This document shows, piece after piece, positions 1 to 7,786 of a stretch of DNA of 24,408 nucleotides (its first letter is position 1; each line of letters opens with the position of its first letter). Under the pieces are notes generated by a model. That model was given only the letters and a program-made list of their open reading frames with translations, was not told the DNA's origin and ran no database searches. Source of the stretch: Streptomyces sp. WM4235 (GTDB taxonomy: Bacteria > Actinomycetota > Actinomycetes > Streptomycetales > Streptomycetaceae); NCBI RefSeq assembly GCF_001279725.1, contig NZ_LGDE01000457.1, positions 1 to 24,408 of the forward strand, written 5' to 3'. The position numbers and the translations under genes were made by a program.

Positions 1-200
1 CCTTCGTTTCCGACTCTATCAGACTCTTTCGTGTCCGATTCCCGGTCGAAGCGGGTTTCGCTTTCCAGTTCTTCGCTTTCGCGTTTCCCTTTCCGGCGAT
101 TCCAACTCTATCAGACCATTTCCGTGTCGTTTCCGACTCGGATTTGAATTCGATGGCCGTTGGAGGGCCTTTCCCTTTCGGGTGGATCAGACTTTATCAG
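1..200 (-). promoter_or_regulatory. Probable rRNA operon tandem promoter/leader region, reading out of the left edge
   Basis: On the minus strand, TGATAGAGT occurs twice and TGATAAAGT once (six-base -10 cores at 13-18, 105-110 and 191-196 in plus coordinates), spaced 92 and 86 bp. Each has the extended -10 form TGN-TANAGT and sits in a shared context (CTGATAGAGT followed by GGAA). The surrounding purine-rich sequence, with many GGAAAC and GCGAAAGCG runs, matches my memory of the leader upstream of Streptomyces 16S rRNA genes, which have several tandem promoters. No clear -35 boxes are visible. No protein-coding gene is supported in 1-356. That an rRNA operon follows to the left is an inference. 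Confidence 0.68.
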
Positions 201-225
201 GTGTTCCTGAGTGTTTGATTCCCAC

Positions 226-260
226 CCGCCCGCACGGGCGGTCGGGCACACGTGTGTGCC
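226..260. other. Two adjacent short inverted repeats upstream of the rRNA promoter repeats
   Basis: Positions 226-241 form a 6-7 bp GC hairpin (arms CCGCCC and GGGCGG). Positions 245-260 form a second inverted repeat (GGCACAC, two bases, GTGTGCC) that contains the palindrome CACACGTGTG. They lie between the rnj terminator and the first promoter-like repeat. They could be a second termination structure or a protein-binding site; nothing decides this. Confidence 0.35.
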
Positions 261-294
261 TGGGTGCCGTGCGAGGTGGAGACGTAAACGTACT

Positions 295-334
295 GGAGCG
301 GGGCCCCCGGATGCAAATCCGGTTGCCCCGCTCC
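295..334 (-). terminator. Strong hairpin terminator after rnj
   Basis: Outer arms 295-304 and 325-334 are perfectly complementary over 10 bp. A CC/TT internal loop separates them from an inner 6 bp stem (307-312 with 317-322) closed by a four-base loop (GCAA on plus, TTGC on minus). The structure begins 23 nt beyond the rnj stop codon on the minus strand. It lacks a U tract, as is common for Streptomyces terminators. It would insulate rnj from the downstream rRNA promoters. Confidence 0.75.
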
Positions 335-356
335 GACACGGGCGCTACGACGAGGC

Positions 357-2042
357 TCAGACCTCGACGACGACCGGAAGGATCATCGGGCGGCGGCGGT
401 AGCCGTCCGAGACCCACTTGCCCATGGTGCGGCGGATGAGCTGCTGGATCTGGTGCGGCTCGGCCACGCCGTCGGCGCCGGCGCGCGCGATGGCCTCCTC
501 GATCTTCGGCAGGACCGCGGCGAAGGCCGAGTCCTCGATGCCGGAGCCGCGGGCCTGGATGTTCGGGCCGCTCACGACCTTGCCCGTGGTGCTGTCGACC
601 ACCACGTAGACCGAGATGATGCCCTCGTCGCCGAGGATGCGACGGTCCTTGAGCGAGGCCTCGGTGACGTCGCCGACCGAAAGGCCGTCCACGTACACGT
701 AGCCGGCCTGGACCTTGCCCGAGATGCGGGCCTTGCCGTCGATCAGGTCGACGACCACGCCGTCCTCGGCGATGACGATCCGGTCCTTGGGGACACCCGT
801 CATCGCGCCGAGCTCGGCGTTGGCGCGCAGGTGGCGCCACTCGCCGTGGACCGGCATCAGGTTCCGCGGCTTGCAGATGTTGTAGAAGTACAACAGCTCG
901 CCCGCGGAGGCGTGACCGGAGACGTGCACCTTGGCGTTGCCCTTGTGCACGACGTTGGCGCCCCACCGGGTCAGGCCGTTGATCACGCGGTAGACCGCGT
1001 TCTCGTTGCCCGGGATGAGGGACGACGCCAGGATCACCGTGTCGCCGGGGACGATCCGGATCTGGTGATCGCGGTTCGCCATCCGGGACAGGGCCGCCAT
1101 GGGCTCGCCCTGGGAACCCGTGCAGACGAGGACGACCTCGTGGGCCGGCAGGTCGTCGAGGGTCTTCACGTCCACGACCAGGCCCGGCGGGACCTTCAGG
1201 TAGCCCAGGTCACGGGCGATGCCCATGTTGCGGACCATCGAACGACCGACGAAGGCGACACGACGGCCGTACTCGTGGGCCGCGTCGAGGATCTGCTGGA
1301 TGCGGTGCACGTGGCTGGCGAAGCTGGCCACGATGATCCGGTTGTGGGCGTTCGCGAAGACCGTGCGCAGGACGTTGGAGATCTCGCGCTCGGGCGGGAC
1401 GAAGCCCGGGACCTCGGCGTTCGTCGAGTCCGAGAGGAGGAGGTCGATGCCCTCCTCGCTCAGACGCGCGAAGGCGTGCAGGTCGGTGAGGCGCTTGTCC
1501 AGCGGGAGCTGGTCCATCTTGAAGTCGCCGGTGCAGACCACCATGCCGGCGCCGGTGCGGATGGCCACGGCCAGCGCGTCCGGGATGGAGTGGTTGACCG
1601 CGATGAACTCGCAGTCGAAGGGGCCCAGGTTCTCGCGCTCGCCTTCCTTCACCTCAAGGGTGTAGGGGCGGATGCGGTGCTCCTGGAGCTTCGCCTCGAT
1701 CAGGGCGAGCGTCAGCTTGGAACCGATCAGCGGGATGTCCGGCTTCTCCCGGAGGAGGTAGGGGACGGCGCCGATGTGGTCCTCGTGACCGTGCGTGAGC
1801 ACGATGCCCTCGATGTCGTCGAGGCGATCCCGGATGGACGAGAAGTCCGGCAGGATCAGGTCGATGCCCGGCTGCTCCTCTTCGGGGAAGAGGACGCCGC
1901 AGTCGACGATCAGCAGGCGACCGTCGAACTCGAAGACGGTCATGTTGCGGCCGATCTCACCGAGGCCACCCAGGGGGGTGACCCGGAGGCCGCCCTTGGG
2001 GAGCTTCGGCGGCGGGCCCAGTTCAGGATGCGGATGGCTCAA
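357..2042 (-). CDS. rnj: Ribonuclease J
   Basis: This is a 561 aa metallo-beta-lactamase/beta-CASP ribonuclease acting as a 5'-to-3' exonuclease and endonuclease in mRNA decay and rRNA maturation. The zinc motif HGHEDH is at residues 84-89. Further metal-site or beta-CASP signatures are NHSIPDA, TGDFKMD, SDSTNAEVPG, SGHASAGE and MPVHGEWRHL. The C-terminal domain is complete and the length equals that of Streptomyces RNase J. The chosen start is the TTG at 2042, because GAGGAGA lies just upstream and the family begins here (SHPHPELG). The open frame extends to 2099 but has no better start. It is the last gene before a probable rRNA operon on the same strand, which fits an rRNA-processing role. 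A 10 bp hairpin sits directly in front of its ribosome-binding site. Confidence 0.96.
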   Translation of the reverse strand: MSHPHPELGPPPKLPKGGLRVTPLGGLGEIGRNMTVFEFDGRLLIVDCGVLFPEEEQPGIDLILPDFSSIRDRLDDIEGIVLTHGHEDHIGAVPYLLREKPDIPLIGSKLTLALIEAKLQEHRIRPYTLEVKEGERENLGPFDCEFIAVNHSIPDALAVAIRTGAGMVVCTGDFKMDQLPLDKRLTDLHAFARLSEEGIDLLLSDSTNAEVPGFVPPEREISNVLRTVFANAHNRIIVASFASHVHRIQQILDAAHEYGRRVAFVGRSMVRNMGIARDLGYLKVPPGLVVDVKTLDDLPAHEVVLVCTGSQGEPMAALSRMANRDHQIRIVPGDTVILASSLIPGNENAVYRVINGLTRWGANVVHKGNAKVHVSGHASAGELLYFYNICKPRNLMPVHGEWRHLRANAELGAMTGVPKDRIVIAEDGVVVDLIDGKARISGKVQAGYVYVDGLSVGDVTEASLKDRRILGDEGIISVYVVVDSTTGKVVSGPNIQARGSGIEDSAFAAVLPKIEEAIARAGADGVAEPHQIQQLIRRTMGKWVSDGYRRRPMILPVVVEV

Positions 2043-2060
2043 AAGTGTCTCCTCACCACA

Positions 2061-2091
2061 CGCGCCACGTACCTCGTAGGCACGTGGCGCG
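2061..2091 (-). promoter_or_regulatory. Hairpin in the rnj 5' leader / dapA-rnj gap
   Basis: Arms CGCGCCACGT (2061-2070) and ACGTGGCGCG (2082-2091) pair perfectly over 10 bp with an 11-base loop. The structure lies about 65 nt beyond the dapA stop and ends right beside the GAGGAGA ribosome-binding site of rnj, about 18 nt from the TTG start. It may be the dapA terminator, an rnj leader structure, or both. The rest of the 113-bp gap is unusually AT-rich for this window. Confidence 0.6.
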
Positions 2092-2155
2092 CATGTCATT
2101 CGTGCACTTGCTTATGCGGTTTCGGATTGTGCTTGTTCAGTTGTGAAGTCTGTTG

Positions 2156-3055
2156 TCAGAGCTGTACCCCGCCGGCGGCAAGATCGATCTTGAGCTGCGC
2201 CGTCTCTTCGGCGGTCAGCTCGACGAGCGGGAGCCGCAACGGGCCGGCGGGGAGTCCCTGCAGGCCGAGGGCGCCCTTGGTGGTGATGACGCCCTGCGTG
2301 CGGAACATGCCGGTGAAGACGGGGAGCAGCTTCTGGTGGATCTCGGTGGCCTTCTGGACGTCGCCGCCCAGGTGGGCGTCGAGCATCGCGCGGAGTTCGG
2401 GGGTGACCACGTGGCTGACCACGGAGACGAATCCGACCGCGCCGACCGAAAGGAGGGGCAGGTTCAGCATGTCGTCGCCGGAGTACCAGGCCAGACCGCT
2501 CTGGGCGATGGCCCAGCTGGCGCGGCCCAGGTCACCCTTGGCGTCCTTGTTGGCAACGATACGGGGGTGCTCGGCCAGTCGGACGAGGGTTTCGGTGTTG
2601 ATCGGGACACCGCTGCGGCCGGGGATGTCGTAGAGCATGACGGGCAGCTCGGTGGCGTCCGCGATGGCCGTGAAGTGCCGGTATAGGCCTTCCTGCGGCG
2701 GCTTGCTGTAGTACGGCGTCACCGCGAGCAGGCCGTGGGCGCCGGTGCGCTCGGCCTGGCGGGCGAGTTCGAGGGTGTGCCGGGTGTCGTTGGTGCCGAT
2801 GCCCGCCACCACGTGGGCGCGGTCGCCGACGGCTTCGAGTACGGCTCGTACGAGGTCGTTTTTCTCCGCGTCGGTGGTGGTCGGCGACTCACCGGTGGTG
2901 CCGTTGATGATCAGGCCGTCGTTGCCTGCGTCCACCAGGTGGACGGCGAGCCGCTGCGCGCCGTCGAGGTCGAGTGCGCCATCAGCCGTGAACGGCGTGA
3001 TCATGGCGGTGAGGACCCGCCCGAAGGGGGTCTGCGGAGTCGAGATCGGAGCCAT
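2156..3055 (-). CDS. dapA: 4-hydroxy-tetrahydrodipicolinate synthase (dihydrodipicolinate synthase)
   Basis: This 299 aa TIM-barrel enzyme condenses pyruvate with aspartate semialdehyde, the first committed step to diaminopimelate and lysine. The substrate motif GTTGES is at about residues 52-57, the catalytic tyrosine in TPYY near 116, and the Schiff-base lysine in ANKDAKG at about 170. The length is typical. I chose the ATG at 3055 (MAPISTPQ), where the Streptomyces protein starts. It has no ribosome-binding site but has a -10-like box seven bases upstream, so the message may be leaderless. An in-frame ATG at 3080 with GAGGGGA upstream would add eight residues. thyX lies upstream behind a terminator, so dapA probably has its own promoter. 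dapB is about 2.5 kb away on the same strand. Confidence 0.95.
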   Translation of the reverse strand: MAPISTPQTPFGRVLTAMITPFTADGALDLDGAQRLAVHLVDAGNDGLIINGTTGESPTTTDAEKNDLVRAVLEAVGDRAHVVAGIGTNDTRHTLELARQAERTGAHGLLAVTPYYSKPPQEGLYRHFTAIADATELPVMLYDIPGRSGVPINTETLVRLAEHPRIVANKDAKGDLGRASWAIAQSGLAWYSGDDMLNLPLLSVGAVGFVSVVSHVVTPELRAMLDAHLGGDVQKATEIHQKLLPVFTGMFRTQGVITTKGALGLQGLPAGPLRLPLVELTAEETAQLKIDLAAGGVQL

Positions 3056-3062
3056 GGGTAAC

Positions 3063-3092
3063 ACGCTACTCGCTGCCATGCTCGCGGTGTCC
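3063..3092 (-). promoter_or_regulatory. Candidate promoter giving a leaderless dapA transcript
   Basis: TAGCGT (plus 3063-3068) fits the Streptomyces housekeeping -10 pattern TANNNT. It is separated from the ATG at 3055 by exactly seven bases, so transcription would start at or beside the A of the ATG. A weak -35 (GGACAC, 18-bp spacer, 3087-3092) lies upstream. A perfect inverted repeat GTCCCC/GGGGAC (3089-3103) overlaps the -35 and could be an operator. Confidence 0.4.
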
Positions 3093-3121
3093 CCTCGGGG
3101 GACGTGAACCGAGTGTTGGAG

Positions 3122-3159
3122 CCCGGCACTGCCTGCTCGGGGGTTCAAGCAGTGCCGGG
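3122..3159 (-). terminator. Terminator hairpin after thyX
   Basis: Arms CCCGGCACTGC (3122-3132) and GCAGTGCCGGG (3149-3159) are perfectly complementary over 11 bp around a 16-base loop. It lies about 95 nt beyond the thyX stop and upstream of dapA, separating the two genes. The stretch between it and thyX shows no gene. Confidence 0.75.
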
Positions 3160-3253
3160 TCCGTTTGATCAGCCTAGATGAACTTTACGAAACGCCGCAA
3201 TACGGACACTTGGGACTTGGGCCGCACATCTGTGCGCGGGCATCGCTCCGGCC

Positions 3254-3994
3254 TTACGGGGCAACGCGACCGTTCGCGTTGTACGCGGCGTACGTGAGCG
3301 GCATCAGACCGGCCCAGTGCCGCTCCATCTTCTCGCCGACCATCTCGATCTCCCGCTGCGGGAAGGACGGGGTGGTCGCCAGCTCGTGCTGGGTGCGCAG
3401 GCCGAGGAAGTGCATCAGCGAGCGCGCGTTGCAGGTGGCGTACATCGAGGAGAAAAGTCCGACCGGCAGGACCGAACGGGCAACCTCCCGTGCCACGCCC
3501 GCCGCCAGCATCTCCTGGTAGGCCTGGTAGGCCTGGACGTACGAGTCCTCCATGACGCGGCCGGTCAGCTCCTGCTGCGCGGCGGTTCCCTCGACGAAGA
3601 CGTACTTGCCCGGGCGGCCCTCCTGGATCAGCTTGCGATCCGCGTCCGGGACGTAGAAGACCGGCTCCAGCTCCCTGTAGCGGCCCGATTCCTCGTTGTA
3701 GGACCAGCCGACGCGGTGCCGCATGAACTCGCGGAACACGAAGATCGGGGCGCTGATGAAGAAGGTCATCGAGTTGTGCTCGAAGGGGCTGCCGTGGCGG
3801 TCGCGCATCAGATAGTTGATGAGGCCCTTGGAGCGCTCGGGGTCCTTCTGGAGCTCCTCCAGGGACTGCTCGCCGGCCGTGGAGACACGGGCGGCCCACA
3901 GCACGTCGGAGTCGGCGGCGGAGTGCTTCACCAGCTCCACCGTCACGTCACTGCGGAAGCTGGGTTTCAGGTCTGAAGCGGCGTTCTCGCTCAC
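3254..3994 (-). CDS. thyX: FAD-dependent thymidylate synthase ThyX
   Basis: This 246 aa flavin-dependent enzyme methylates dUMP to dTMP using methylenetetrahydrofolate and NADPH. The ThyX signature begins RHRVGWSYNEES, followed by GRYRE. The spacing is RHR-X8-S rather than the X7 of Thermotoga or Mycobacterium, a variant I believe is normal in Streptomyces. The C-terminal part contains ARSVLP, CNARSLMHFL and QREIE, which belong to the FAD/dUMP site. The GTG start at 3994 is preceded by GGAAGGA at proper spacing. The gene stands alone, divergent from the plus-strand gene at 4221, with its own terminator. Confidence 0.96.
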   Translation of the reverse strand: MSENAASDLKPSFRSDVTVELVKHSAADSDVLWAARVSTAGEQSLEELQKDPERSKGLINYLMRDRHGSPFEHNSMTFFISAPIFVFREFMRHRVGWSYNEESGRYRELEPVFYVPDADRKLIQEGRPGKYVFVEGTAAQQELTGRVMEDSYVQAYQAYQEMLAAGVAREVARSVLPVGLFSSMYATCNARSLMHFLGLRTQHELATTPSFPQREIEMVGEKMERHWAGLMPLTYAAYNANGRVAP

Positions 3995-4032
3995 CGGGGG
4001 TCCTTCCGAACGGTATTACCTGGGGCGCGCCC

Positions 4033-4038
4033 ACTCTA
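4033..4038 (-). promoter_or_regulatory. Candidate -10 box for thyX
   Basis: The minus strand reads TAGAGT here, a good housekeeping -10, placing the start of transcription about 30 nt before the thyX GTG. The hexamer 17 bp upstream (GAATCG) is a poor -35, so the call rests on the -10 and its position. Confidence 0.35.
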
Positions 4039-4118
4039 CGGCGCGGGGAACGGCTCGATTCCCAGGCCGGCGCGGTGGCGGGGTCACCCGTACAGCTGAC
4101 GCCGCGCCATGTGATTCG

Positions 4119-4136
4119 GCGAATGTTCCGATTCGC
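4119..4136. other. Inverted repeat in the thyX / 4221 divergent region
   Basis: GCGAAT (4119-4124) and ATTCGC (4131-4136) form a 6 bp inverted repeat with a six-base spacer in the 226-bp region between the divergent genes. This could be an operator for the plus-strand gene. No regulator is identified. Confidence 0.25.
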
Positions 4137-4220
4137 GGCACGGATCGGGGACTTCGGACGTCTTACCTGGAGAACGCACCACGTGGCCCGCGGGCCCTGA
4201 CCGTGAGGAGAGTGCCTCCC

Positions 4221-4460
4221 ATGTTTCGCCGGCGCGAACCCGTCCCCTTCGCCTTCGTCGCCGAGGCCGACCGATTCCGCAGTAACGTCACTCCACCGCC
4301 GCGAGAGAGTCTGGCCAAGACCCAGATCGCCGCCCGTACGCTGGTCGGACTGACCGTGGTGGCGGGGCTCGTCGGCTCGCTGCTCTTCGGCATGCCGGCA
4401 CTGCAGCCGCACAAGGCGCCCCAGAAGTCACAGCAGTCGGAGGCGTCCGAGGGGCGGTAG
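4221..4460 (+). CDS. Small single-span membrane protein, unknown function
   Basis: This 79 aa protein has a basic/polar N-terminal segment of about 40 residues (starting MFRRREPVPF), one predicted membrane helix at about 42-62 (ARTLVGLTVVAGLVGSLLFG), and a Lys/Gln/Ser-rich tail. The ATG at 4221 has GTGAGGAG about 10 nt upstream; a GTG at 4203 is a weaker alternative. It is followed after 48 nt by the PH-domain-like gene, so the two are probably co-transcribed. I do not recognise a family with a known role; Streptomyces genomes carry a small conserved protein at this place. Confidence 0.8.
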   Translation: MFRRREPVPFAFVAEADRFRSNVTPPPRESLAKTQIAARTLVGLTVVAGLVGSLLFGMPALQPHKAPQKSQQSEASEGR

Positions 4461-4508
4461 CCTCACGGGCACAGCCCAACCGAACGTGCATGTGAGTGAG
4501 GTCCAGCC

Positions 4509-5063
4509 GTGCCCCTGCCCTTCTTGACGGCCGACGGCGTCTTCGACGCGCACGAAGAAGAGACACTGCCCCACGACGATCCCGACCGTTGGCGTCGGCC
4601 CTACCGTCCCGGCCCCTGGCGGGTCGCCGTCGCGGCGCTGCTGCTGCTGCTCTCCGCCTTCATGCTCCTGGCCACGATGATCGTCGCCTTCGCGGGCACC
4701 TGGGGCGGGGCTCTGCTCTCCCTGGCGGCCGCGCTCGCCGTGGTCGGGGCGACCCTGCGCCTGCTGCGCATGGGTGTCTGGGTGAGTCGTACGGGACTGC
4801 GTCGGGTGGGGTTCTTCGGAACGCGCTCGGTCGCCTGGAGCAAGATCGACAGCATTCGTACCGTGCAGCAGCCTGTGCGTTGGCTCGGACTGCCGAGGAC
4901 GGTGCAGGGTCAGGCCCTGACCGCGGCGGCGCGCGACGGCGGCGAACTGCCGGTGCTCCTGACCGACCACAACGCCGATTTCCTGGCCCGGTCCGAGGCT
5001 TTCGACCGGGCCGCCGGGATGGTGGAGGCGTGGGCCGACGAGTACCGGCCCGTTCCCGCCTGA
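4509..5063 (+). CDS. PH-domain-like membrane protein
   Basis: This 184 aa protein has a charged N-terminus (about 1-35), two closely spaced predicted membrane helices (about 38-60 and 66-85), and a soluble C-terminal part. That part (GVWVSRTGLRRVGFFGTRSV, then WSKIDSI) resembles the bacterial PH-like domain (PF10756-type), which follows two helices in many actinobacterial proteins. Start GTG at 4509 has GTGAGTGAGG upstream. It lies behind the 79 aa membrane gene and ends at a hairpin shared with the convergent gene at 5098. The family has no defined reaction; a membrane-linked binding or scaffold role is only inference. Confidence 0.85.
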   Translation: MPLPFLTADGVFDAHEEETLPHDDPDRWRRPYRPGPWRVAVAALLLLLSAFMLLATMIVAFAGTWGGALLSLAAALAVVGATLRLLRMGVWVSRTGLRRVGFFGTRSVAWSKIDSIRTVQQPVRWLGLPRTVQGQALTAAARDGGELPVLLTDHNADFLARSEAFDRAAGMVEAWADEYRPVPA

Positions 5064-5083
5064 GTCGTCGCCGGCGCACGTGG

Positions 5084-5114
5084 AGCCCGTACGGGGATCA
5101 GACCTGTACGGGCT
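5084..5114. terminator. Bidirectional terminator between convergent genes
   Basis: Arms AGCCCGTAC (5084-5092) and GTACGGGCT (5106-5114) are perfectly complementary over 9 bp. The 3' arm lies inside the last codons of the minus-strand gene at 5098, so the structure is partly coding. It can serve transcription from both sides. Confidence 0.65.
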
Positions 5115-5550
5115 TTCCGTCGTGCAGGGCGATGGCTCGCTGCATGGCCCTGCGGGCCCGCGGGGTGTCGCGGGCGTCGTGGTAGGCCACGGCGAGCCGG
5201 AACCAGCTGCGCCAGTCGCCCGGCGCGTCCTCGGTCTCGACCTTGCGGCGCGCGAAGACCTCGTCGGCGGAGTCCCGAAGGATCCGCCCGTACTGGTCCC
5301 GCTCCAGCTCGTCCGCCGGCAGGGCGCCCTCGGCCTCCAGCTCGGCGGCGAGCTGGTTGGCCTTGGTGACGAACCGCGTGTTCTTCCAGAGGAACCAGAT
5401 GCCGATGACCGGCAGGATCAGCACGGAAAGGCCCATGGTGACGGTGAGCCAGGTGCCGTGCTGAATCAGCATCAGGCCCCGGCTGCCGACCAGGACGAAG
5501 TAGACGACCAGGACGGCGGCCGTGAGGAAGTAGGTGATCTTCGCGCGCAT
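5098..5550 (-). CDS. Membrane protein with TPR-like C-terminus, unknown function
   Basis: This 150 aa protein has two predicted membrane helices (about 5-25 and 36-54), then an acidic/basic helical segment. The C-terminus (DWRSWFRLAVAYHDARDTPRARRAMQRAIAL) has the spacing of one tetratricopeptide repeat. It starts 19 nt after the dapB stop, so it is probably the last gene of that operon. I know of no assigned function. A single visible TPR-like unit suggests protein binding, but that is inference. Its last codons overlap the terminator at 5084-5114. Confidence 0.82.
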   Translation of the reverse strand: MRAKITYFLTAAVLVVYFVLVGSRGLMLIQHGTWLTVTMGLSVLILPVIGIWFLWKNTRFVTKANQLAAELEAEGALPADELERDQYGRILRDSADEVFARRKVETEDAPGDWRSWFRLAVAYHDARDTPRARRAMQRAIALHDGKPVQV

Positions 5551-5569
5551 GGGTACTACTGCCTGCTCA

Positions 5570-6349
<780 letters not shown>

Positions 6350-6357
6350 TCACAGGG

Positions 6358-6393
6358 CCGGGTGCCGGCCGGCCGGGGCGGACCGGCACCCGG
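6358..6393 (-). terminator. Hairpin after the M16 peptidase gene
   Basis: Arms CCGGGTGCCGG (6358-6368) and CCGGCACCCGG (6383-6393) pair over 11 bp with a 14-base loop, starting 13 nt beyond the peptidase stop. There is no U tract. Because dapB starts only about 33 bp further on, it may attenuate rather than fully stop read-through. Confidence 0.65.
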
Positions 6394-6406
6394 AAACCCC
6401 AGGATC

Positions 6407-7786
6407 TCAGGCCACCGCTTCGTCGAGGCGGGCGGCCTGCTTCTCCTTCAACGGTCCGATCACGGCGAGGGACGGCTTGTGGGCCAGCACGTCCTGCGCG
6501 ACGGCCCGGACGTCGTCCGGGGTCACGGCCGCGATCCGGGCCAGCATGTCGTCGACCGACATCTGGTCGCCCCAGCACAGCTCGCTCTTGCCGATCCGGT
6601 TCATGATGGCACCGGTGTCCTCCAGGCCGAGGACCGTGGAGCCGGACAGTTGGCCGACGGCCCGCCTGATCTCCTCGTCCGTGAGCCCGTCCGAGGCGAC
6701 CTTGTCCAGCTCGTCCCGGCAGATCCGCAGCACGTCGTGGACCTGGCTGGGCCGGCAGCCGGCGTACACGCCGAACAGGCCGGTGTCGGCGAAGCCCGAG
6801 GTGTACGAGTACACGCTGTAGGCGAGGCCGCGCTTCTCCCGGACCTCCTGGAACAGCCGGGAGGACATGCCGCCGCCGAGGGCCGTGTTCAGCACGCCCA
6901 GGGCCCAGCGGCGCTCGTCGGTGCGGGCGAGGCCGGGCATGCCGAGGACCACGTGGGCCTGCTCGGTCTTGCGGTTGACCAGTTCGATGCGGCCGGCGGT
7001 GCGGATCCGCTTGGTGCCGCCGCGCGGGCCGATCGGCTCGGCGTCGGTGCGACCCAGGGCGCCCGCCTTCTCGAAGGCGGCGCGGACCTGACGTACGACC
7101 TTGTTGTGGTCGACGTTGCCCGCCGCGGCCACGACCAGGTGGGTCGGGTCGTAGTGCTTCTTGTAGAAGCGGCGGATCCGGTCGGCGCCGAGCGCGTTGA
7201 TCGTCTCCACGGTGCCGAGGACGGGACGGCCCAGCGGGCTGTCGCCGAACATGGTCTGCGCGAACAGGTCGTGCACGCAGTCGCCCGGGTCGTCCTCCGT
7301 CATCGCGATCTCTTCGAGGATGACGCCGCGCTCGGCGTCGACGTCCTCCTCGCGGATCAGCGAGCCGGTCAGCATGTCGCAGACCACGTCGATGGCCAGC
7401 GGCAGGTCGGTGTCGAGCACCCGTGCGTAGTAGCAGGTGTACTCCTTCGCCGTGAAGGCGTTCATCTCCCCGCCGACCGCGTCGATCGCGGAGGAGATGT
7501 CGAGGGCACTGCGCTTGTCGGTGCCCTTGAAGAGGAGGTGCTCCAGGTAGTGCGTGGCGCCGTTGAGCGTGGGCGTCTCGTCCCGGGAGCCCACGTTCGC
7601 CCAGATGCCGAAGGTGGCGGAGCGGACGGAGGGCAGCGTCTCGGTGACGATGCGCAGTCCGCCGGGCAGGACCGTGCGCCGGACGGTGCCGATGCCGTTC
7701 TGCCCCTTGAGCAGGGTTTGGGTACGGGCGACGGCCCGCCCCTCCGAAGAGGGGCGGGCCGTCACACGGGAACTACGCGACGTCAC
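6407..7786 (-). CDS. M16-family zinc peptidase (mitochondrial processing peptidase-like)
   Basis: This 459 aa protein has the inverted zinc motif HYLEH at residues 79-83 and the distal glutamate in VILEEI at about 158-159. The second, non-catalytic half contains the conserved [19 protein letters not shown] region. The length fits single-chain bacterial M16B enzymes, the YmxG/PepR type that commonly lies beside pnp. The GTG at 7784-7786 overlaps the pnp stop TGA (sequence GTGA), so translation is probably coupled. Codons 8-19 encode a 15 bp perfect hairpin, making the extreme N-terminus a structured RNA element as well as protein. The substrate is unknown. Confidence 0.93.
   Translation of the reverse strand: MTSRSSRVTARPSSEGRAVARTQTLLKGQNGIGTVRRTVLPGGLRIVTETLPSVRSATFGIWANVGSRDETPTLNGATHYLEHLLFKGTDKRSALDISSAIDAVGGEMNAFTAKEYTCYYARVLDTDLPLAIDVVCDMLTGSLIREEDVDAERGVILEEIAMTEDDPGDCVHDLFAQTMFGDSPLGRPVLGTVETINALGADRIRRFYKKHYDPTHLVVAAAGNVDHNKVVRQVRAAFEKAGALGRTDAEPIGPRGGTKRIRTAGRIELVNRKTEQAHVVLGMPGLARTDERRWALGVLNTALGGGMSSRLFQEVREKRGLAYSVYSYTSGFADTGLFGVYAGCRPSQVHDVLRICRDELDKVASDGLTDEEIRRAVGQLSGSTVLGLEDTGAIMNRIGKSELCWGDQMSVDDMLARIAAVTPDDVRAVAQDVLAHKPSLAVIGPLKEKQAARLDEAVA
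7730..7763 (-). other. Perfect 15 bp stem with cUUCGg tetraloop at the pnp/M16 junction
   Basis: On the minus-strand RNA a 15-base arm ending in CCCCUC is followed by UUCG and a fully complementary 15-base arm (7749-7763 and 7730-7744 in plus coordinates). This is the exceptionally stable C(UUCG)G tetraloop. It starts 20 nt beyond the pnp stop codon, inside the first codons of the M16 gene. Candidate roles are a 3'-end barrier protecting pnp mRNA, a partial terminator, or a brake on ribosomes entering the M16 gene. Confidence 0.85.

Noticed and set aside
295..334. Possible tRNA (CCGGATGCAAATCCGG resembles a T arm)
   Set aside because: The whole element is one nested hairpin of 40 bases, with no D or anticodon arm; it is better explained as a terminator.
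453..2633. 726-codon plus-strand open frame across rnj and dapA
   Set aside because: It is complementary to two genes with clear families; its translation is rich in Asp, Val, Ala and Gly and has no recognisable motif.
3254..3994. One-residue insertion in the ThyX signature (RHR-X8-S) as a novelty
   Set aside because: I believe the X8 spacing is an accepted variant of the ThyX motif and normal in Streptomyces.
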